From the NCBI GenBank assembly GCA_030429565.1, contig JAUIFE010000003.1, positions 372,001 to 436,000 on the forward strand: 64,000 nt of DNA, written 5' to 3'. Under the pieces are notes generated by a model. That model worked only from the letters and a program-made list of their open reading frames with translations, was not told where the DNA came from and ran no database searches. Shown in pieces: positions 36,361 to 45,282 of this stretch. The stretch comes from Holophagae bacterium. GTDB taxonomy: Bacteria > Acidobacteriota > Holophagae > Acanthopleuribacterales > Acanthopleuribacteraceae. The position numbers were made by a program, and so were the translations under genes. Position 1 is the first letter of the stretch. Every line of letters begins with the position of its first letter.

Positions 36361-38139
36361 TTAGATACTGATGCTGTTCGTGACGCGTGACGGCAGTTGC
36401 AATTCGTACGGTCGGAAGCGATGCGTGTCGTTGGCGTGATCGATTTGTCCTTCGATCTCAGCCAATTTGGCTTGGAAGGCCTTGAGCAAAGGGTCGACCC
36501 GTTCGTCGACAAAGTCGTCATCGGGGTAGTGGCCGAGGCGGTCGTAGTAACGCGAGCTCAGCAAGTAGGTGAATTCGTTCTGGTACAGCGCGATGGTGAT
36601 TGGCGGCATGCGTGCCAAAAACGACGCTTCGTCTTCGCTTGAAGCGGCGGTCGGCGGCGGACCGTACAGCGCCAGTGGGCAGTAGGGCGGGTAGCTCATG
36701 TAGGGGAACTGGGCGTAGTTTACCGAGCTGTGCTGCGGCCCCGCGATGTAAATGATGTGGGTCAGGATCAGTTTTAGGTCGTCGCGGTTGGTGATAAAGC
36801 CGTCGTCGTCGACCGGTAAGCCTTTGACTCGGGCGCCGTCCTGCGCCGACATTTCCAGCGCCCAGGCGCGCAATTCGCTGTCGGCGAGAACGTCGGCGTC
36901 GGACCTGTAGTAAAGGTCGATATAGTCGCCGACAAAGCCGTGGATCGCTTGCCACAAGGCGGTTGTGTCGTCGCGGAACGGGTAATCGGGTAACAGCTCG
37001 CGGTCGGCCATATGGCGCGCCGTAAAACGCCGCTCGGGGATTTGGTCGACCAGTCGCCAATCCTGATAGGAACGCCGCATCAGTTCAAAAGAACCCTGCA
37101 AGGTCCCGCCCAACAAGGTATCGACCACGCCGTCTTTGACAATTAAGTCGCCACGCGCATGTTCATTAATTGCAATGTTAAAGCGGAAATGGGGTTTGAG
37201 CAAAACCAGGATCGGGTGGTCACAGCTCAAGGTGCGGTGGCTGGCGATCACCATCGGCTCCACCGTCATGTGGCAGTCGGCGAAGTGAGCGATGGTTTCG
37301 TGGTGGTTGCCGTCCGCGCTGCTCACGTACAGTTTGGCGAGCTGCCATTTCATGCCGTCCTTGGGTGTGAAGATCGGGTTTTTCTCGGCATCCGGCGTTT
37401 GGCCCAGTTGAATCGCTACCGGCATTAACGGGCACTGCCCGGGGGCCGTGTCGGCACGGTAAAACAAAGCCAGCGGCGCCGTGAGGTATTTTTGCAGTCC
37501 AGAGGCGGTGCCCAGATCGATGCCGTCCAGAATCGCGTAATCGCACAGGTAAAGCCGGCCTTCGGCGCCCGCTTCCTGCAGCGTTTTTCCGCTGCCGGTG
37601 ATTGCTTGGAACATGGCGTCGTCAACCGGGAATCGATCAGGCACCTTGCTAATTCCTTGGATGATATTGGGGTTGTAGCCCGCCAAGCGCTGGTAGGCAA
37701 AAAAATCGTCGCTCTGCCAATCAGGCAACATGTCCGGTTTGGGCAACTTTTTGTAGAGGTCGGCAAAGTCCTTCAAGCTGTCGGCGCGGATCGGTTTGCG
37801 GCCGACCAAATCGGCAATGATCGTGCGTTGCAGCATGGCGCCGCTTTCGTTGAGCGTTTTCTGCAGGACGACCGGCAACGACAACAGGTCAAGGTTGAGC
37901 ACCCCTTCGTCAAAGTATTGGCGGATGACCCGTAAGTGATTAATTAAGAGGTTTTTGCCGATTTCGAGAAACCCCAGTTGGAAACGAAAGGAAAACGCCT
38001 CTTTTTCCGGCATCTTTTTGGTCATCGGCACCGGCGGCAAGGTGTCGTATTCGTACTGGTAAAGCGTGTGAGCAGCCTGAATTTCGGCTCGGCGCCGGCG
38101 TGGGTTACTTGCATCTTGAGGAAGGCAGGGTCGGGTCAT
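36361..38139 (-). CDS. Lipoxygenase
   Basis: Lipoxygenases add O2 to polyunsaturated fatty acids through a non-haem iron. This 592-residue protein has the full ligand set: H285 and H290 in HFADCHMTVEPMVIASHRTL, H470 and N474 in GPQHSSVNYAQFPYMSY, and a C-terminal isoleucine, I592. There is no N-terminal PLAT domain and no signal peptide, unlike the secreted Pseudomonas enzyme, so a cytoplasmic location is likely. The start at 38139 follows AGGAG by six bases. The upstream divergent gene is an outer-membrane protein. Such genes are scattered among bacteria and often thought to be transferred. Confidence 0.93.
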   Translation of the reverse strand: MTRPCLPQDASNPRRRRAEIQAAHTLYQYEYDTLPPVPMTKKMPEKEAFSFRFQLGFLEIGKNLLINHLRVIRQYFDEGVLNLDLLSLPVVLQKTLNESGAMLQRTIIADLVGRKPIRADSLKDFADLYKKLPKPDMLPDWQSDDFFAYQRLAGYNPNIIQGISKVPDRFPVDDAMFQAITGSGKTLQEAGAEGRLYLCDYAILDGIDLGTASGLQKYLTAPLALFYRADTAPGQCPLMPVAIQLGQTPDAEKNPIFTPKDGMKWQLAKLYVSSADGNHHETIAHFADCHMTVEPMVIASHRTLSCDHPILVLLKPHFRFNIAINEHARGDLIVKDGVVDTLLGGTLQGSFELMRRSYQDWRLVDQIPERRFTARHMADRELLPDYPFRDDTTALWQAIHGFVGDYIDLYYRSDADVLADSELRAWALEMSAQDGARVKGLPVDDDGFITNRDDLKLILTHIIYIAGPQHSSVNYAQFPYMSYPPYCPLALYGPPPTAASSEDEASFLARMPPITIALYQNEFTYLLSSRYYDRLGHYPDDDFVDERVDPLLKAFQAKLAEIEGQIDHANDTHRFRPYELQLPSRVTNSISI

Positions 38140-38709
38140 GGGGGGCTCCTCGCGAGGAACTCGACACCATGGCGGGTGACGACACAACCGGCTCAGGGCG
38201 CAAGCGCGCCGAGGAACCGAGCTGATGACGCGGGTTTTTGCCACGGCCGAGTCGATTGGTTGCCGAGAACGGCGGGTCCAAGGTGAGCAGGTGATTGTGG
38301 ATTTTGGGGGTTCGCGAAAGTTTACCATGAAAATGAATTGTCGGGCTTGTTGGCTTTGACGACATTTTCACCCTTTGTCGGGATGACGCCGCCACAGGCT
38401 GAAAAGCGCACCGTCACCGGCTTTAAAAACGGTCACCGAAAACAACGTAAGCGTTTTGAAAATAGTGCTTTAAATTGTCGAAAAGGCGCTAGGCGTCACG
38501 CTTTGGGGATTCGGCGCCGCCGCGCCGGCCCGTTTTTAGCTGATTTGCGCTTTTATGGGCGACGTTGCTGTGCCGCGTCTTTTTGCGGCACGGCGCGCTG
38601 AATCTTGCCTATGCCCTGTGTCGGTTTCAACGGCGCCGGGCGGCGGCAACGACGCGCGGGTTGACACGCTTTCGCGGCCCGCGCCACTACGAATCGTAAC
38701 GAGGATTTT
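38140..38709 (+). other. 570-base gap, no supported gene
   Basis: Divergent promoter region of the lipoxygenase and outer-membrane genes. An 87-codon plus-strand frame (38338-38601) lacks a ribosome site and similarity, so I do not call it. Confidence 0.5.
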
Positions 38710-39465
38710 ATGAATTTGTTGATGCTATGTCTGATTGCATTTCAAGCACCCGCCACGGGTGCCGCCCCTGCCTTTAGCAGTGATCGTCCCGATCAAACCG
38801 ATGCACCCAACACCGTTGGGACCGGTTATTATCAGCTCGAAATGGGATACCAACGCACCGAGTTCGACCTGATCGGCGGCGATGTCGCCATCGACCAAGT
38901 ACCCACCGCTTTGTTGCGCATTGGATTGCTTGACGATTTCGAGTTGCGCTTGAGTTACGACGGTTACATTGACATCGACCCGCCCTACGGTGACGGTGAA
39001 AGCGGTTCCGGCGACGCTCACGTGGGTTTTAAATGGCGCTTTCACAACGACGGCGACACGCAATGGGCCCTCATGTTTGACAGCAACACCATGCTTGGCG
39101 ACGATGAACTGGTTTCCGATGAATGGGAGCCCAGTGCCAAACTGGCCTTTGGCACTGCTTTAACTGAAACCCTTAGCTTGGGCGCCAACGCCGGCATCGC
39201 AACCCAAGATCAAGGCGGCGATTTGGAAACCGTCGGCATCTACAGTCTCGTTTTCGGATTTGGTCTCACCGAGCGGGTGGGCTTCTTTGCCGAAGCGTTT
39301 GGCGAGGTGCCCGCCTCAGCCGAGGGCCGTCCGCGTAACAGCGCCGACATCGGCTTGACCTATGCGATCAGCGATCACTTCCAGTGCGACCTGGCCTACA
39401 CGCGCGGCATTTCCGATTCCGCCCCCGATTGGTCGGCCACCACCGGCTTTACCTATCGCTTCTAA
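38710..39465 (+). CDS. Outer-membrane transporter-like protein (PF13557 type)
   Basis: The 251-residue protein has a short signal peptide ending near ATGAAPA and then alternating amphipathic beta strands, ending TTGFTYRF with the terminal Phe typical of outer-membrane barrels. The opening FSSDRPDQTDAPNTVGTGYYQLEMGYQ is characteristic of the PF13557 family, first linked to phenol degradation and now broadly annotated as transporters. Its role is not known; the lipoxygenase is divergent from it. Confidence 0.8.
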   Translation: MNLLMLCLIAFQAPATGAAPAFSSDRPDQTDAPNTVGTGYYQLEMGYQRTEFDLIGGDVAIDQVPTALLRIGLLDDFELRLSYDGYIDIDPPYGDGESGSGDAHVGFKWRFHNDGDTQWALMFDSNTMLGDDELVSDEWEPSAKLAFGTALTETLSLGANAGIATQDQGGDLETVGIYSLVFGFGLTERVGFFAEAFGEVPASAEGRPRNSADIGLTYAISDHFQCDLAYTRGISDSAPDWSATTGFTYRF

Positions 39466-39634
39466 TCCTCAAACCGAATTTACGAGAAAAATCACGCATT
39501 CCGCGTTAAGGTAAAGCGAATCGCTCAATCGTGCTAAAGGTTAGTCGTGCAGTTACCCGGGACAAAAGGGTATCAGTTTTGCTTGAGAACTAACGTTATT
39601 AACGGGAAGCCGCCTTCCCGATAAAAAAGGTGAA

Positions 39635-40084
39635 ATGATGAAGCATATGTTCCGTTTAGGTTTACTCGGCCTGTTATTTACCGGCATGGTGTTCGCCAAA
39701 GAAACACCCAACCGCATTGACCTGTGTAAAATCGACGCCCAAGATTTAGAGCGCGGTCGCATTATGGAAATCGCGACCTACATGCTGAAAAAAGGCTACA
39801 AAAACGGCGTCTACCAGCCCGTCATTAAAGTATCCCTGCGCATTGGGAAAAACCTCGACATGCCTGGCTCATTCTTTAAAAACGAAGCGGAAAAGAAAAT
39901 CTATGACGCAAAAAAAGAAGGCAAAAACGAGGTGCTGATCTGGGAAGCCGGCCATCAGCACAATTACAAAGCCAAAGCAGTGGTGACCCTAACCGACGGT
40001 AAACCGGACAAAATCAAAGTCATGCTGCACGCGCCCGGCCAGGAAAAGGCGAAGACGGCTGAATGCGCTTATCCGTGGAACTAA
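39635..40084 (+). CDS. Small secreted protein of unknown function
   Basis: The 149-residue product has a signal peptide (LGLLGLLFTGMVFA) and a mature Lys-rich part with two cysteines (C33 region DLCKID and the C-terminal AECAYPWN) that could form one disulfide. The first ATG of two is used; AAGGTG lies seven bases upstream. It has its own downstream terminator. No family recognised. Confidence 0.72.
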   Translation: MMKHMFRLGLLGLLFTGMVFAKETPNRIDLCKIDAQDLERGRIMEIATYMLKKGYKNGVYQPVIKVSLRIGKNLDMPGSFFKNEAEKKIYDAKKEGKNEVLIWEAGHQHNYKAKAVVTLTDGKPDKIKVMLHAPGQEKAKTAECAYPWN

Positions 40085-40191
40085 ACTAGTTACGCTAGGA
40101 TGCGCGCTTGGTGACGACCGTTGCCGAGCGCACGTCCGCGCGTGTGCCCGTGCCTAGGTGCGTGCTCGCACGAACCAAGACAGCGCACGCC

Positions 40192-40219
40192 GCCGCCGCT
40201 TCGGCGGCAATTTTTTTTT
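40192..40219 (+). terminator. Rho-independent terminator after small secreted protein gene
   Basis: Perfect seven-bp GC stem (40192-40198 with 40202-40208), three-base loop, then AA and nine T. The rest of the 355-base gap before parE shows no gene. Confidence 0.85.
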
Positions 40220-40439
40220 ATGGGGTTAAAGTGCTTGTCCGCTTTCCCTTCCGACAAATACCGAGCCCCTTCTCCGCAAGCGGCGTCCTTGACCCTGGGT
40301 CATCGGTTGGGATAAGGTTGTTCCGTTTCAAAACAGCCCTATCGGGTGTGTACCCGCGAAGTGACGATGTCGCCCCGCGCGCCATCGCAAGCCCCTGCGG
40401 CGCCGCGTGGATTTTGTCAACTAAGGTGAACCTGTTTTC

Positions 40440-42242
40440 ATGGCCTCTTCTGAACCGATTTACGACGAAAGTAAGATTAAAAGCTTAAGCTCCTTAGAGC
40501 ACATTCGCCTGCGTCCCGGTATGTATATCGGCCGCCTCGGCGACGGCAGCCATCCCGAAGACGGCGTTTACGTCCTCATCAAAGAAGTCGTCGACAACGC
40601 CATCGACGAATTCATCATGGGCCACGGCCAGCGTATCGAAATTGAGACGAATGAGACCGGTGAGGTCCAAATTCGCGATTTTGGACGCGGTATCCCGCTG
40701 GGGAAAGTGGTTGATTGTGTGTCGCGTATCAATACCGGCGCTAAATACAACGATGAGGTTTTCCAGTTTTCGGTTGGTTTGAACGGGGTCGGTACCAAGG
40801 CGGTTAACGCCCTGTCGCAATCCTTCACCGTGCGTTCTACCCGTGACGGCGCCTTTAAAGAAGCTCACTTCCTCAAAGGCAAACTGGAAAGCGAGCAGGA
40901 CGGTACCAGCGACGATCCCAACGGCACCCTGGTTCGCTTTCAAGCCGATACCGAAATATTTCCCGATACCGTGCGCATTCGCGAGGAATACCTGCGTAAA
41001 CGCGTGCAGTATTACAGCTTTCTCAACAAGGGGCTGACGCTCAAACTCAACGGCGAAACCTTTTTCTCGCGACGTGGCCTCAAGGACTTGTTGGTGGCCG
41101 AGGTCGGTGAAGACACGCTGTACGAGCCCATTTACTACCGCGACAAATCAATTGAGTTCGCCATTACCCATACCAACAACTACGGCGAAAACCACTACAG
41201 CTTCGTTAACGGACAGTACACCAACGACGGCGGCACCCACCTTTCCGCCTTTCGGGAAGGCATCCTTAAAGCCGTGAACGAGTACTCGAAAAAAAGTTTT
41301 CAAGGGCAAGACGTCCGCGACGGTATTGCCGGTTGCGTTGCTGTCAAGGTCAAGGAACCCGTGTTTGAGTCGCAAACCAAAAATAAATTGGGCAACACCG
41401 ATGTGCGCCAGCCGATCATCAATACCGTCAAGACGGCGATCGTCGACGTCCTCCACAAAAACGAGGAACTGGCCAAGAAAATCATCGAGAAAGTGACCTT
41501 TAACGAAAAGATCCGCAAGGAACTGCACGCCGTCAAAAAAGAAGCGCGTGACAAGGCGCGCAAGGTCGCCATTAAAATTCCCGGCTTACGCGATTGCAAG
41601 TACCACCACGGCGACAAAAGCGGCCGCGGCAGCGAAAGCATGATCTTCCTGACCGAGGGTCAGTCGGCCTTGGGTAGTATGGTCAGTTGCCGCAACGCCG
41701 AGTTGCAAGCCTTATTTGCCTTGCGCGGTAAGCCGCTCAACGTATTCGGTCTCAAAAAAGACTCGCTGTACAAAAATGCCGAACTGTACAACATCATGAA
41801 GGCTTTAGATATCGAAGAGACCGTGGATAACCTGCGTTACAACCGGGTGATTCTTGCCACCGACGCCGACGTCGACGGCCTCCACATTCGCAATTTGTTG
41901 ATCACCTTTTTCCTGCATTATTTCGAGGAATTGGTGTTGCGCGGGCATCTCTACGTTTTAGAAACACCGCTGTACCGCGTGCGCAACAAAAAGCACACCC
42001 ACTATTGCTATACCGACAAAGAGCGTGACGCCGCCCTTAAGAAACTCAAAGATCCCGAGCTGACCCGCTTTAAAGGTTTGGGCGAAATCTCGCCCAAGGA
42101 ATTTGGTCAGTTTATCGGCGACGAAATGCGGATTGTCTCGGTGAGTGTCGATCGCGCCAGTGAAATCAAAAACATCCTGCGCTTTTATATGGGGAGCAAC
42201 ACCCCTGAACGCAAGAGTTACATTATGGAGAAATTGGTTTAG
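40440..42242 (+). CDS. parE: Type IIA topoisomerase subunit B (ParE-like)
   Basis: This is the ATPase subunit of a topoisomerase IV or gyrase. The 600-residue protein has the GHKL ATPase (EVVDNAIDEF, RDFGRGIPLG, GLNGVGTKAVNAL), a transducer domain, and the TOPRIM region with LTEGQSALGS and the metal-binding DADVDG. It ends in RFKGLGEISPKEFG followed by a normal ParE tail. The length and lack of the gyrase insert favour ParE. AAGGTG lies upstream of the ATG. parC follows after 90 bases. Confidence 0.93.
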   Translation: MASSEPIYDESKIKSLSSLEHIRLRPGMYIGRLGDGSHPEDGVYVLIKEVVDNAIDEFIMGHGQRIEIETNETGEVQIRDFGRGIPLGKVVDCVSRINTGAKYNDEVFQFSVGLNGVGTKAVNALSQSFTVRSTRDGAFKEAHFLKGKLESEQDGTSDDPNGTLVRFQADTEIFPDTVRIREEYLRKRVQYYSFLNKGLTLKLNGETFFSRRGLKDLLVAEVGEDTLYEPIYYRDKSIEFAITHTNNYGENHYSFVNGQYTNDGGTHLSAFREGILKAVNEYSKKSFQGQDVRDGIAGCVAVKVKEPVFESQTKNKLGNTDVRQPIINTVKTAIVDVLHKNEELAKKIIEKVTFNEKIRKELHAVKKEARDKARKVAIKIPGLRDCKYHHGDKSGRGSESMIFLTEGQSALGSMVSCRNAELQALFALRGKPLNVFGLKKDSLYKNAELYNIMKALDIEETVDNLRYNRVILATDADVDGLHIRNLLITFFLHYFEELVLRGHLYVLETPLYRVRNKKHTHYCYTDKERDAALKKLKDPELTRFKGLGEISPKEFGQFIGDEMRIVSVSVDRASEIKNILRFYMGSNTPERKSYIMEKLV

Positions 42243-42332
42243 GCGCGTGCCGCGCGCCAACGTTCGCCCTCTTTTTGGGCGGCTGAATTCAGCGGGCCGG
42301 GCCCGCACAGTGACAGTGCATAAGGATGAATC

Positions 42333-44285
42333 ATGGCGGATCAACTTCGCGAACTCATAGACGTCAACTTCTTGGAATACGCCAGCTACGTCATCAAAGA
42401 ACGGGCGATTCCCCACATTAACGACGGCTTCAAGCCGGTCCAGCGCCGTATTTTGCACACCATGTCCGAGGTTGAAGACGGCAAGTTCAACAAGGTTGCC
42501 AACGTCGTCGGTCGCTCGATGCAGTACCACCCACACGGCGATGCCTCGATTTTTGCCGCGCTGGTCGTCCTGGCCAACAAAGAGTTTTTTATCGATAAAC
42601 AGGGGAACTTCGGCAACATTTACACCGGTGATTCCGCTTCTGCCGCGCGTTATATCGAATGTCGTTTGACCCCGCTTGCCAAAGAGGTGTTGTTTAATCG
42701 CGAAATTACCGATTACGAACCGTCCTACGACGGCCGTAACCAAGAGCCGGTTACCCTGCCCGCCAAAATTCCCGTGTTGCTGCTGCAAGGTGCGGAAGGC
42801 ATTGCTGTTGGTATGTCGACCTCGATTCTGCCGCACAACTTCAATGAGGTTCTTGACGCTCAAGTTAAGTACCTGCGCGATCAGCCGTTTCGGCTGATTC
42901 CCGACTTTCCCACCGGCGGTACCATTGACGCGCGCGATTACGATCAAGGCAACGGCAAGGTTAAGGTGCGTGCCCACATCGAAGCACGCGACGAGAAACA
43001 CCTGGTCATCCGCGAGATTCCCTACGGCACCAACACCGAAAAACTGATTAATTCAATTGAAAACGCCATCAAAAAAGGCCGTATCAAGGTTAGCGCCATT
43101 CAGGATTACACCGCCGAAAACGTGGAAATTGAGCTGAGTTTGCCGCGTGGTGTGTATGCCGACCAAGTTTTGGAAGCGCTGTACGCCTTCACCGATTGCG
43201 AAATTAGCCACTCGGTACAGATGGTTTTGATTCACGAGGACAACAAACCGCATGTCCTGACCGTGAATGAAGTGCTTAAGTACAATACTGATAAGTTGTT
43301 AGATGATTTGCGTCTCGAGCTGGAAATTGAACGTGGCAAACTGCGTGACAATCTCCATTTCAAGACTCTGGAACAGATCTTCATTGAAAATCGCATTTAC
43401 AAGAACATTGAAGAGCAGACCACCTACGAGAAGGTCATTCAGGCCGTTTACGACGGCTTCGTGCCCTTCGAAGATCAGTTAATTCGGGCGATTGTCGATG
43501 AAGATGTCGAGCGTTTGCTGCAAATCCGCATTAAACGGATCTCGCGTTTTGATATCAACAAAAGCCGCAAAGAGATCGAGGCCATCCTCGCACGTATCGA
43601 TGAAGTGAACGCCTTGTTGGCCGATATGGTCACGACCACGATTAATTACATCACCGCCCTGAAGAAAAAGTTTGGCAAGGATTACCCGCGCCGTACCAAG
43701 ATCACCGAATTGGAAACGGTTGACCGCACCGAGGTGGCCATCCAGGATCTCAAGCTGGGCTACGACCGCAAAACCGGCTACCTTGGTACCGAAATCAAAA
43801 CCAAAAACTATGTTGCCTGCTCGCAGTTCCACAAGATTTTGGTGGTGACCGACAAGTACTTCAAAGTCATTCCCGTCGCCGAAAAGCTCTACATTAAAGA
43901 GAAGATTCTGTACGTCGACAAAGTCGATCAAGATGTGACCTTCAACTGCGTTTACCGCGAGCAAACTTCGGGCATTGCTTATATGAAGCGCTTTAAAGTT
44001 GAAAAGTTCATTATGGAAAAAGAGTACGCATATTTGCCGGAAGAATCCGTCAAAATTTTGCTCTTCCAGCCCGATCCGGCGCCGACCTTCAAAGTCTTTT
44101 TCCCGCTCAAAGCGCGTGCTCGAGTGACTGAAGAAGTGATTGATTTGTCGACGATGAGCATTAAAGGTTTTGCCGCGCGTGGCAACCGCGTTTCGCCGAA
44201 ACCTGTTGTTGATCTGGAAATTATTAAGAACAACAAACGTGCCGAAGCGGTTGATGATGAAACTCAGGACGACGAAACCACGTAG
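42333..44285 (+). CDS. parC: Type IIA topoisomerase subunit A (ParC-like)
   Basis: This is the DNA-cleaving partner of ParE. The 650-residue protein has the winged-helix domain (INDGFKPVQRRIL, MQYHPHGDASIF) and the catalytic tyrosine in SAARYIECRLTPLA. A tower and coiled coil follow. The C-terminal DNA-wrapping domain is short (about 180 residues) with no GyrA box, which fits ParC. An acidic tail (DDETQDDETT) ends the protein. With parE it forms a two-gene operon for decatenation. Confidence 0.93.
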   Translation: MADQLRELIDVNFLEYASYVIKERAIPHINDGFKPVQRRILHTMSEVEDGKFNKVANVVGRSMQYHPHGDASIFAALVVLANKEFFIDKQGNFGNIYTGDSASAARYIECRLTPLAKEVLFNREITDYEPSYDGRNQEPVTLPAKIPVLLLQGAEGIAVGMSTSILPHNFNEVLDAQVKYLRDQPFRLIPDFPTGGTIDARDYDQGNGKVKVRAHIEARDEKHLVIREIPYGTNTEKLINSIENAIKKGRIKVSAIQDYTAENVEIELSLPRGVYADQVLEALYAFTDCEISHSVQMVLIHEDNKPHVLTVNEVLKYNTDKLLDDLRLELEIERGKLRDNLHFKTLEQIFIENRIYKNIEEQTTYEKVIQAVYDGFVPFEDQLIRAIVDEDVERLLQIRIKRISRFDINKSRKEIEAILARIDEVNALLADMVTTTINYITALKKKFGKDYPRRTKITELETVDRTEVAIQDLKLGYDRKTGYLGTEIKTKNYVACSQFHKILVVTDKYFKVIPVAEKLYIKEKILYVDKVDQDVTFNCVYREQTSGIAYMKRFKVEKFIMEKEYAYLPEESVKILLFQPDPAPTFKVFFPLKARARVTEEVIDLSTMSIKGFAARGNRVSPKPVVDLEIIKNNKRAEAVDDETQDDETT

Positions 44286-44358
44286 GCCGTTGTGCGTCGC
44301 ATTGCTAGGCAAGACGACGCACCGCCCGTGTTCAACCGGGGCCGTGTGTTAAGCGCAC

Positions 44359-44374
44359 GTGGTTTTGGCTAAAA
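44359..44374 (+). repeat. Motif gtggttttggctaaaa, copy 1
   Basis: The first of three occurrences in the parC-kinase gap. Here it extends to GGTTTT-ggct-AAAACC, a perfect six-bp dyad. Confidence 0.55.
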
Positions 44375-44551
44375 CCAGTGCGACGCATCGATCTTTACCG
44401 GTTAAACCCGAACCGGGCGATACTTGGTAGGGGACGAAAGTGACCACCAAACGTGACCTCGGTTGTACCCAAAGTGGGCGACTCGCGGCTAGGCAATGGC
44501 GCAAGATGTTGGCGTGAAATGTGTTGAGTAGAGCGTGGGCCTGTGAGAAAC

Positions 44552-44578
44552 AAAGGGCCCGTTTTTTACGGTCCCTTT
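44552..44578 (+). terminator. Hairpin in the parC-kinase gap
   Basis: An 11-pair stem with one mismatch (44552-44562 with 44568-44578) and a five-T loop, about 270 bases after parC. No clear T run follows, so it may be only a stable hairpin. Confidence 0.35.
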
Positions 44579-44885
44579 CCGTCCAACAGATTGCCAGGTT
44601 GTGTCGCCAAAAATCGCCTCGTTTCGGTTTTGACCGAACAGGCGCGTTCTCGGTGTGATTACAGGCTAGTCAACCGCTCGCCGGCTTGATAGGCTGGTGC
44701 ATGGATTACGGTTAACCCTTGGGGGAGGCTTGTTGTCGACCCGTGGGCTTGTGTTTTGGTGGCAAAGATTCTGGTTCGGCCTGCCGACGAAAGGGCGGTC
44801 TGTAACCAGGACGGCGACGCATGAAACGGGTGCTCGGGTGTTGAGAACGGCTTTCTATTTAACCGAAGAGTGTTGATGAGCGTGA

Positions 44886-44901
44886 GTGGTTTTGGCTAAA
44901 A
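44886..44901 (+). repeat. Motif gtggttttggctaaaa, copy 2
   Basis: Identical 16 bases to copy 1, same orientation, 527 bases away. Confidence 0.55.
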
Positions 44902-44984
44902 ATCTGGTCTGAAAGGGTTTGTTTGGGGTGAGAGTGTGTCCGTCGGGTGTCATTCGCCTTGCTGCCGACCCTTGCAGCGCAGAG

Positions 44985-45000
44985 GTTTAGCCAAAACCAC
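44985..45000 (-). repeat. Motif gtggttttggctaaac, copy 3 (inverted)
   Basis: On the minus strand 15 of 16 bases match copies 1 and 2. The surrounding 44286-45282 gap (1 kb) has no supported gene. Confidence 0.55.
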
Positions 45001-45282
45001 CGCGAGTTATCGCGTTTCTAGGGTTTAATTGTTCCGTCTTATGAGGGCTTTCTGCGCCATTGTGGTTTAAACTAAAGCCTGCGTCTTTTTGGGTTACGCG
45101 GGGTTTGGTGAGTTACATGTGGCTGGCTTAGTTTCTCCGCGGGAATGGTTTTTCGATTAATGGCATTTTTCGTGATCCAATTCGCGCTTGTTCTCTTTCC
45201 ATACAATCTGTTGCTAATGCTTCGGGACGGCTTGATATAATGCCGGCAAAATTGGGTCCCGCTGCGATCGGCTAGGCTTTTG

